Assembly: GCA_964406605.1 (NCBI GenBank)
Contig: CAYOSF010000004.1
Span: 124,001 to 188,000 of the forward strand
Direction of reading: 5' to 3'
DNA length: 64,000 nt
DNA from: CAYOSF01 sp964406605
Lineage (GTDB): Bacteria; Chloroflexota; Dehalococcoidia; DSTF01; RBG-16-68-14
Positions within the stretch are counted from its first letter, which is position 1, and each line of letters starts with the position of its first letter. Below are positions 58,369 to 64,000 of the stretch, one piece after another. Under the pieces are notes generated by a model. It had not been told where the DNA came from, ran no database searches, and was given only the letters and a program-made list of their open reading frames with translations. The translations under genes and the position numbers were made by a program.

Positions 58369-58926
58369 TTGACCCGGCTCTGGTATCCGGACAGAGAAGC
58401 CGTCGAGCTTCTTGCCTATGAACTGGCGGGGGCGATGTTCGGCGACTATGATTCCTCTCTACCAGCATTCGCGCTTTTTGGCGGGGAACGCGGGGGCGGA
58501 GCGCTGCTCGACTCCGCCCTGGCTCTGCCCCGGCAGACGTTCGGCGGTCGTCCACTGTACCGAACGGTGCATGACAAGGCGGGGGTGCTACTTCGGTCGC
58601 TCATCAAGAACCATCCTCTCCTCGACGGCAACAAGCGTCTGGGAATGGCGACAACCGCACTCTTCCTCTTGATGAATGGGCGTCTCCTGTTACCGTCGTC
58701 TCAAGAAATGGTACGCTTTGCATTGCAGGTCGCCGAGAGCGAGCCGGACATCGACTGGAGAGACGTGGCTCGCTGGGTACGTGCTAACACCATCCCACTG
58801 GGTGGCGATAGGAGGCAGACCATCAGGTTGATCAGCGACAGATTCAAGGACCCGGACGAGATGATCGAGCGTCTCTCTGAGTATTGGCCGAACATAGCCA
58901 AGTTTGGGCGGGAAGGAGCCGCATGA
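58369..58926 (+). CDS. Doc/Fic-type toxin (death-on-curing family)
   Basis: 185 residues from TTG 58369. The Fic core HPLLDGNKRLGMATTALFLLMNG matches the Doc form H-x-F/L-x-D-G-N-K-R, whose His and Asn place ATP for phosphorylation of EF-Tu (or AMP transfer in Fic). The N terminus LWYPDREAVELLAYELAG and the ALDSALALPRQTFGG stretch are usual in Doc proteins. A C-terminal extension of about 55 residues (RRQTIRLISDRFKDPDEMIERLSEYW) is longer than classic Doc. Its stop overlaps the ruvB ATG. Confidence 0.85.
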   Translation: MTRLWYPDREAVELLAYELAGAMFGDYDSSLPAFALFGGERGGGALLDSALALPRQTFGGRPLYRTVHDKAGVLLRSLIKNHPLLDGNKRLGMATTALFLLMNGRLLLPSSQEMVRFALQVAESEPDIDWRDVARWVRANTIPLGGDRRQTIRLISDRFKDPDEMIERLSEYWPNIAKFGREGAA

Positions 58927-59957
58927 CCACCGATCGTATCCTGGCCGGCGTGCCGAGGGAAGAGGACGAGCCCTTCGAGTCGTCTCTGCGTCCTCGCCGT
59001 CTCGGCGAGTACATCGGCCAGGACAAGGTGAAGGACAATCTCCGCATCGCCATTGCGGCCGCCCAGCAGCGGGGCGAACCGCTGGACCACGTTCTCCTCT
59101 ACGGCCCGCCGGGCCTGGGCAAGACCACGCTCGCCAACATCATCGCCGCCGAGATGGGAGTGAGCGTGCGCACCACGTCCGGCCCCGCCATCGAGAGACC
59201 GGGCGATCTGGCGGCGATCCTCACCAACCTGCAGCCGGACGACGTGTTGTTCATCGACGAGGTACACCGCCTGGCGCGTCCAGTGGAGGAGATCCTCTAC
59301 CCGGCGATGGAGGATTGGGCGCTCGACCTCGTGCTGGGGAAGGGTCCGGGCGCCCGCAGCGTGCGGCTAGCCCTGCCCCGGTTCACGCTGATCGGAGCCA
59401 CGACGCGGTACGCCATGATGAGCCCGCCCCTGCGCGACCGGTTCGGCGCCGTGTACCGCCTGGACTTCTACGAAACTGGTTCCATCGCCCAAATCGTCGG
59501 GCGCTCGGCCCGCATCTTGGGGGTAGAACTCGATGACGGCGGGACGACGGAGATCGCCCGGCGGTCGCGGGGCACGCCTCGGGTGGCGAACCGGCTTCTC
59601 AAGCGGGTGCGGGACTACGCCCAGGTGATGGCCGACGGCGCGATTACCGGCGAGGTGGCCCACGAGGCGCTGTCCCGGCTCGAGATCGATCATCTGGGGC
59701 TGGACGACGTCGACCACAAGGTGCTCCACACGATCATCGAGAAGTTCAGCGGCGGGCCGGTGGGGCTGGACACCATCGCCGCCGCGATCTCCGAGGAGGC
59801 CGATACGATCATGGACGTCTACGAGCCGTATCTCCTCCAGCTCGGCTTCCTCCAACGTACGCCTCGCGGCCGGGTGGCTACCAAGAGCGCCTACGAGCAC
59901 CTGGGCGTGCCGCCCCACGGTCGCGCGCCGGCGGGTCAGCCCACCCTCTGGGACTGA
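58923..59957 (+). CDS. ruvB: Holliday junction branch migration helicase subunit RuvB
   Basis: 344 residues from ATG 58923, following GGAAGGAG within the toxin gene's 3' end. ATPase motor that drives RuvA-bound Holliday junctions. ESSLRPRRLGEYIGQDKVKDNLRIAI, Walker A YGPPGLGKTT, Walker B LFIDEVHRL, sensor IGATTRYAMMSPPLRDRFG with the arginine finger, and the C-terminal wHTH (GPVGLDTIAAAISEEADTIMDVYEPYLLQLGFLQRTPRGR) are all in place. ruvA and ruvC are not adjacent. Unusual neighbour: a Doc toxin whose stop overlaps this start. Confidence 0.97.
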   Translation: MTTDRILAGVPREEDEPFESSLRPRRLGEYIGQDKVKDNLRIAIAAAQQRGEPLDHVLLYGPPGLGKTTLANIIAAEMGVSVRTTSGPAIERPGDLAAILTNLQPDDVLFIDEVHRLARPVEEILYPAMEDWALDLVLGKGPGARSVRLALPRFTLIGATTRYAMMSPPLRDRFGAVYRLDFYETGSIAQIVGRSARILGVELDDGGTTEIARRSRGTPRVANRLLKRVRDYAQVMADGAITGEVAHEALSRLEIDHLGLDDVDHKVLHTIIEKFSGGPVGLDTIAAAISEEADTIMDVYEPYLLQLGFLQRTPRGRVATKSAYEHLGVPPHGRAPAGQPTLWD

Positions 59958-60008
59958 TCGACCAGAAACCGATTGGCACCGTCCGTCCGCCGGTGGCACA
60001 CTGATTCC

Positions 60009-61250
60009 GTGCGCGTGCGCTACCTGCTCGGAGCGATAACAGGCGTTTGGGCGCGGACCCCGCCGGCGGCGCTGCGTCGAGCGTGGCCGCTGGGCCTCGC
60101 CATCCTCGTCATCGCCATTCTCGGCTCCGGTCTCCTCTTCTCCAAGCACGGACGTCCCGCCGTCAGCTCCGCCCTGTTTCTGCCCGACATGCTGCTGGAG
60201 CTGCCAGTGCGGCCGGTGACCTGGTTGACGCCCGACCCGACGGTGGAGCGCGGATTCATCGACTACGGCTCCGGCCGCGTCCTGGCCGACATCTACCGGC
60301 CGGCGGGCGATGCGCCCCGCGCCGCGGTGATCTTCTCGATGGGAGCGCCCCCGCTGGACCTGGACGACCCGCGCCTGGTGAAGCTGGCCGAGGATGCCGC
60401 CCGCGCGGGGCTGGTGATGGTGGTCCCGTTCTCCGAGCGTCTCGACGCCGAGCGGATCGAGCCGGAGGAGATAGACGCCCTGGTCGGCATCTTCCAGTAC
60501 CTCGAGCAGCAGCCATACGTCGATCCGGACCGCATCGGGTACATCGGGGTGAGCGTCGGCGGGTCGCTGGCGCTGGTGGCTGCGGCGGACCCGAGGATCG
60601 CCGACCGGGTGGACTATGTCGTGAGCTTCGGCGCTTACTTCAGCGGGATCGACGCGCTCGCGGCGATCGGGTCGCACCGGATCAGCTACAACGGTGTTGA
60701 GGAGACGTGGGAGCCGAACCACCACTCGGTGGAGGTGATGGCCCTGCTGCTGATCTGGGAGCTGTCCGACGATACCGACCGAGACGTGCTCTGCAGGGCC
60801 TTCGTCGACCGGGGAGACCGTCTGAGGCTCTGCGGCCTCGCCTCGGTCCGCAGCGATCCGGTGACGGAAGCCGAGGTGGCGGCGTTGACACCGGAGGGGC
60901 GGGCGGCCTACGACATCATGACCGGCCACGACCCGGCCCGCACCGAGGAACTCCTCAAGGAGCTCCCTCAGACCGCGGTGGCCAAGCTCACCCAACTCTC
61001 CCCAGAAGGCGTCCTGGCTGACCTAAAGGCGGAACTGTATATCATCCACGACCGGGGGGACGAGTACATCCCCTACGTGGAGTCTCGCCGGATGCGCGAC
61101 GCCCTGGCCGGGCGGAAAGACGTGCACTTCACGGAGGTGTCCCTGTTCGAGCACGTGGAGCCGAAGCTAAGCCGTGGGGGCGACATCATCGTGATAGACG
61201 GGACGCGTCTCTACTATCGGCTGTACCAGCTCCTGCTGAAGCTGTCCTGA
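60009..61250 (+). CDS. Membrane-anchored alpha/beta hydrolase
   Basis: 413 residues from GTG 60009. A transmembrane helix at about 28-46 precedes the hydrolase domain. Nucleophile elbow GVSVGGS (about residue 180), a GRVLADIYRPAGDAPRAAVIF start like dienelactone-hydrolase and PET-hydrolase-like proteins, Asp in IIHDRGDEYIP and His in VSLFEHVEP complete the triad. Acts outside or at the membrane on an ester or amide; substrate unknown. Codes without a ribosome site, a CACACT lies just upstream. Confidence 0.8.
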   Translation: MRVRYLLGAITGVWARTPPAALRRAWPLGLAILVIAILGSGLLFSKHGRPAVSSALFLPDMLLELPVRPVTWLTPDPTVERGFIDYGSGRVLADIYRPAGDAPRAAVIFSMGAPPLDLDDPRLVKLAEDAARAGLVMVVPFSERLDAERIEPEEIDALVGIFQYLEQQPYVDPDRIGYIGVSVGGSLALVAAADPRIADRVDYVVSFGAYFSGIDALAAIGSHRISYNGVEETWEPNHHSVEVMALLLIWELSDDTDRDVLCRAFVDRGDRLRLCGLASVRSDPVTEAEVAALTPEGRAAYDIMTGHDPARTEELLKELPQTAVAKLTQLSPEGVLADLKAELYIIHDRGDEYIPYVESRRMRDALAGRKDVHFTEVSLFEHVEPKLSRGGDIIVIDGTRLYYRLYQLLLKLS

Positions 61251-61373
61251 GGCGCAATGACGGGCGGCCCCCGATGTGGCTTACCGGTGGGCCGCCCGCT
61301 GGTCGTTCCGGCGGCGTCATGTCCCCGCTCTGCTTTCGCCCACGCGCTGGCCGGAAGGATCCCCCGCCTTTTC

Positions 61374-61574
61374 TTACTCGCGAGGAGGAGCAGGCTCGCC
61401 GTCGTCCGGCGCATCGCCGGTCGAACGTGGACCCAGCTCCTCTCGTACGATCTTCAGATCGCCAGGCGCGTCAATGCCCAGCTTCACCCTTCGCCGTCCG
61501 ACGCCCAGAACCTTGACGAAGATGTGACCTTCGATCCAGAATCCCTCATTGATCTTGCGGTCGAGGACCAGCAT
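61374..61574 (-). CDS. csrA: Carbon storage regulator CsrA
   Basis: 66 residues from ATG 61574, preceded by AGGAGG. MLVLDRKINEGFWIEGHIFVKVLGVGRRRVKLGIDAPGDLKIVREEL is the CsrA core; the RNA-contacting Leu4 and Arg44 are kept. CsrA binds GGA motifs in mRNA leaders and represses or stabilises them. A 19-residue acidic/Pro tail is extra. No fliW or flagellar gene is nearby, so this is an isolated copy. The long upstream frame extension to 61688 is not needed. Confidence 0.9.
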   Translation of the reverse strand: MLVLDRKINEGFWIEGHIFVKVLGVGRRRVKLGIDAPGDLKIVREELGPRSTGDAPDDGEPAPPRE

Positions 61575-61797
61575 GGGTACCTCCTCAGCTCCCCTTTCAG
61601 GGGGGCCGGACGGAGCGCTCCATTGCCGCTCTTCCTTCCCGCCACAGCCCGCCTTGTTGGTCCGCTCCGGCCAGGTTCCCGGCATCATACTCAGTTTCCG
61701 GGCTTGACGTATCCCCCGTGGATGCGGTACTAGAAGTCAGTTACCGGATGCGTGACGCTGGAATAAGCATGCTATCATTGCACTACCGGATTTACGA

Positions 61798-61810
61798 TAC
61801 AAGCATTGTA
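61798..61810. promoter_or_regulatory. Palindrome before the winged-helix gene
   Basis: TACAAGCATTGTA, arms TACAA/TTGTA with 3-bp centre, 46 bp before the regulator gene at 61856. The AT-rich stretch 61760-61820 also holds TATCAT and ATACAA boxes. Likely an operator, perhaps for the adjacent regulator. Confidence 0.4.
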
Positions 61811-61855
61811 CTTCGTCATTGGCGCCCCGTCAAGCGCGGCCGGAGGTTCTAGATC

Positions 61856-62167
61856 GTGGGCAAATGGGGTCTTCTCACCAACCACGCGCTCGTTCTGATC
61901 CACGTCGCGAACAACCCGCGCTCCACTCTGCGCGAGATAGCCTTGGCGGTGGGGATCACCGAACGGGCGGCCTTCTCCATCCTGCGCGCCATGGAGGAAG
62001 AGAAGATTGTTTCCCGCCAGCGGGAAGGGCGGAGAAACAAGTACTGGGTGGACTACACCGCTCTCTTGGAGTACAAGTTGCCGGGGCCGTTCTCCGTCGT
62101 CGAACTGGCCGAGAACCTGACGCACATAGCCGGGCGCCTGCAGGAACTCCAGCGCCTCCGGCGCTAG
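61856..62167 (+). CDS. Winged-helix transcriptional regulator
   Basis: 103 residues from GTG 61856, with CCGGAGG upstream. Residues about 5-60 are a MarR/ArsR-like winged helix: HALVLIHVANNPRSTLREIALAVGITERAAFSILRAMEEEKIVSRQREGRRNKYWVD. A C-terminal helix (FSVVELAENLTHIAGRLQELQRLRR) would give a dimer. No metal site. Its 3' end overlaps the opposing hydrolase gene by 4 bp. Confidence 0.75.
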   Translation: MGKWGLLTNHALVLIHVANNPRSTLREIALAVGITERAAFSILRAMEEEKIVSRQREGRRNKYWVDYTALLEYKLPGPFSVVELAENLTHIAGRLQELQRLRR

Positions 62168-62997
62168 GCAGTCGCGGAAGAAGCACCCTCGCCAGATAGG
62201 ACTTTCGTCTCCATCCAGCTCAGCATGTCGCCGGCGATGGACTCCCATCCCGGCTCTTCGGGCAGCCAATGGCCGTGGCCCGGATACACACGCAAGTCCG
62301 CGCCGTACTTTCGGGCGATGCGTCGAACCGACCGAGCCGGCGTGATGTTGTCGTCCGAGCCCACGAGGCAGAGCATGGGGCAGCGCACCCGGGAGGCATC
62401 GACCGGAACGCCCGTCACCGCGATCTCCCTCCCCACGATGCCGGAGTCGGGCGCCATCTTGTCGTAGAGCCTGCGGCGGTCGGCCTGCGGGATGCGATTG
62501 AGGAGCGTCCTCGCGGCGCCACCGAAGGACGGCAGGAACGGCCGGCCCAGGAGCAGGTCGAGCGTGTGGCGGAGGTACGTCGGCAATGCAGCTAGAGGTG
62601 GCAGCACGCGGACGTCGCCGGGAGCGGCGGACGCGACCAAGACCGCGGCGCGGCAGCGGCCCGCCTCGGCTACCTTCTGCGCAAGCAGCCCGCCAAGGCT
62701 CCATCCGATGACGATCGCCTCTCCATCGACGGCGTCCAGAACGCGCAGCGTGTCGTCCACGAAGTCCTGGATGCGGAGGCCGCGCGCGTGTTCCGGCGGA
62801 ACGCCACGGCGGCCACGCCGAGAGGCCGCATAGCAGTCGAACCCTGCCTCGGAGAAGAAGCGCAGGTAGGTGGGCATGAAATCGTGGTCGCTCCAGTAGC
62901 CGTGGAGGAAGACCAGCGGGGACGAACGGCGCTCGCCATCGGCTGCAGCGAACAGGCCGGGGAAGCCAGCGATCTCTTTCGGTTGGGACTCACTCAT
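62164..62997 (-). CDS. Alpha/beta hydrolase
   Basis: 277 residues. HGYWSDHDFM oxyanion strand, nucleophile GWSLGG, Asp in LVGSDDNITPARSVRRIA and His in YPGHGHWLPEE: a full catalytic triad of the alpha/beta hydrolase fold. Cytoplasmic by composition. It starts 48 bp after the acyl-CoA dehydrogenase stop, so it is probably the second gene of that operon, perhaps a thioesterase or ester hydrolase in acyl degradation. Confidence 0.87.
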   Translation of the reverse strand: MSESQPKEIAGFPGLFAAADGERRSSPLVFLHGYWSDHDFMPTYLRFFSEAGFDCYAASRRGRRGVPPEHARGLRIQDFVDDTLRVLDAVDGEAIVIGWSLGGLLAQKVAEAGRCRAAVLVASAAPGDVRVLPPLAALPTYLRHTLDLLLGRPFLPSFGGAARTLLNRIPQADRRRLYDKMAPDSGIVGREIAVTGVPVDASRVRCPMLCLVGSDDNITPARSVRRIARKYGADLRVYPGHGHWLPEEPGWESIAGDMLSWMETKVLSGEGASSATA

Positions 62998-63045
62998 GCT
63001 CTGCCACTACCTTTCTCCCGGCTGGTTTCTGGACACGGTCCAGTC

Positions 63046-64000
63046 CTAGCGCGGCAGGCCGAGGCCGCGCGTGGCGATGATGCCGCGCTGCACCTCGCTG
63101 GTGCCGGCCGCGATGGTGCTGGAGACGGCGCTCACGTAGCCGCGCTCCAGCCGCCCCTTGAGCGGCGCCCACTTGGAGCCCGGCGAAAGGCCGCCGAACA
63201 GCCCCAGGAGCTGGATCCCGGTCAGCGCGAGTCGCTGCGACAGCTCCGAGCCGTACAGCTTGCTGATCGACGCCTCATAGTTGGGGATGATCCCCTGCGA
63301 CTGCATCCAGGGGATGCGATACGCGATCGAGGTGCCGGCCGCGATCTCCACGGCGCGGTCGGCCAGGCGCAGGCGCACCTGCGGGTTGCGCTGCACCGTC
63401 TCCGAATGCTCCTGGACGTAGGCGACAAGGCGCTCCAGGGTCCGGCGGCCGCCGGCGTACGCCTGGATGCCCGACCGCTCGAAGTCGAGCGCCACCGCCA
63501 CCTGGTACCAGCCACGGTTGACCTCACCGACGAGGTAATCCTTGGGGATGCGCACGCTGTCGAAGTAGACTTCGCTGAACGCGCCCGATCCGGCCATGTT
63601 GATCAGCGGACGGATGGTAACGCCGGGCGCGTCCATCGGCACCACGAAGGTGCTGATCCCCTTGTGCTTCGGCGCGTCGGGGTCGGTGCGGGCGGCCAGC
63701 CAGCCCCAGTTCGACCGGTGGGCGCCGGAGGTCCAGATCTTCTGGCCGTCGATGACCCACTCGTCGCCGTCCAACACCGCCCGCGTCTTGAGGGCGGCCA
63801 GGTCCGACCCGGCCTCCGTCTCAGAGTAGAGCGTGCACCAGACGTCTTCGGCGGACGTGATGCGAGGAATGAACCGCTCCTTCTGCTCGTCCGTGCCGTA
63901 GAGCATGATCGCGGGGCCGACCCAGGCGACGCCCATCGCGAAACCGCCGGGCACGGCGTGGTACGACAACTCCTCGTTGTAGATGAGCTGCTGCATGTGG
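63046..64000 (-). CDS. Acyl-CoA dehydrogenase (partial, start beyond window)
   Basis: At least 317 residues visible. FAD-dependent oxidation of an acyl-CoA to its enoyl form. Motifs: SAEDVWCTLYSETEAGSDLAALKTRA (substrate and flavin contact), GDEWVIDGQKIWTSGAHRSNWGWLAART, GSGAFSEVYFDSVRIPKDYLVGEVNRGWYQV, and the C-terminal IAAGTSEVQRGIIATRGLGLPR. The catalytic Glu region of the long-chain class cannot be placed with certainty. The N-terminal part lies past position 64000. Heads an operon with the hydrolase gene. Confidence 0.92.
   Translation of the reverse strand, partial: HMQQLIYNEELSYHAVPGGFAMGVAWVGPAIMLYGTDEQKERFIPRITSAEDVWCTLYSETEAGSDLAALKTRAVLDGDEWVIDGQKIWTSGAHRSNWGWLAARTDPDAPKHKGISTFVVPMDAPGVTIRPLINMAGSGAFSEVYFDSVRIPKDYLVGEVNRGWYQVAVALDFERSGIQAYAGGRRTLERLVAYVQEHSETVQRNPQVRLRLADRAVEIAAGTSIAYRIPWMQSQGIIPNYEASISKLYGSELSQRLALTGIQLLGLFGGLSPGSKWAPLKGRLERGYVSAVSSTIAAGTSEVQRGIIATRGLGLPR

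Noticed and set aside
59367..60995. 542-codon minus-strand frame
   Set aside because: Antisense to ruvB and the hydrolase gene, both certain.

Overview
GC-rich bacterial chromosome segment, most like an uncultured Chloroflexota of the Dehalococcoidia type. Pointers are the secreted proteins with Pro-Thr linkers and dockerin-like EF-hand modules, PD40 propeller proteins (one fused to a LuxR-type HTH), and many housekeeping genes whose -10 box lies only about 6-12 nt before the start codon (leaderless transcripts). Identification rests on gene content alone. A run of 100 N at 31794-31893 shows this is a scaffold with one gap.

Left part (1-35.7 kb): ordinary chromosome. Rieske protein, GH172 enzyme, two modular secreted dockerin-like proteins with duplicated promoters, Dph6-like ATP pyrophosphatase, proA, an almost identical pair of 113-aa genes around a membrane protein gene, a GT39-type glycosyltransferase, threonine aldolase, a secreted nuclease, a subtilase, a TetR + MacAB-like export operon, a LuxR/PD40 sensor, polA, GNAT, fpg and HlyIII. 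The 3' end of polA and the 5' end of fpg have both been duplicated together with a short GC-rich dispersed repeat.

Centre (35.8-47.6 kb): a scaffold-like coiled-coil gene and an HK97-type major capsid gene form a two-gene unit with its own terminator. The capsid gene is split after codon 36 by a 10,287-bp element bounded by the 6-bp core ATCGAG. Removing the element restores an in-frame 295-aa capsid protein. The element encodes a large serine recombinase, a leftward set of phage-like genes (Ogr-like zinc ribbon, terminase-small-like HTH, winged-helix and zinc proteins), and a rightward, lower-GC cargo pair: a KAP-family P-loop NTPase plus a membrane-anchored partner. My reading is that this is a satellite-like element that silences a resident capsid gene and carries a candidate anti-phage module.

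Right part (47.6-64 kb): SDR oxidoreductase, PQQ-type sugar dehydrogenase lipoprotein, a large secreted dockerin protein, then a compact island of overlapping phage-tail-like genes (53.0-58.1 kb) with C-ended codon usage unlike the host. The island ends in a cut-off lysin fused to a putative antitoxin, followed by a Doc-type toxin that overlaps ruvB. Alpha/beta hydrolases, csrA, a small winged-helix regulator and an acyl-CoA dehydrogenase running off the window complete the segment. No rRNA, tRNA or CRISPR array was seen.
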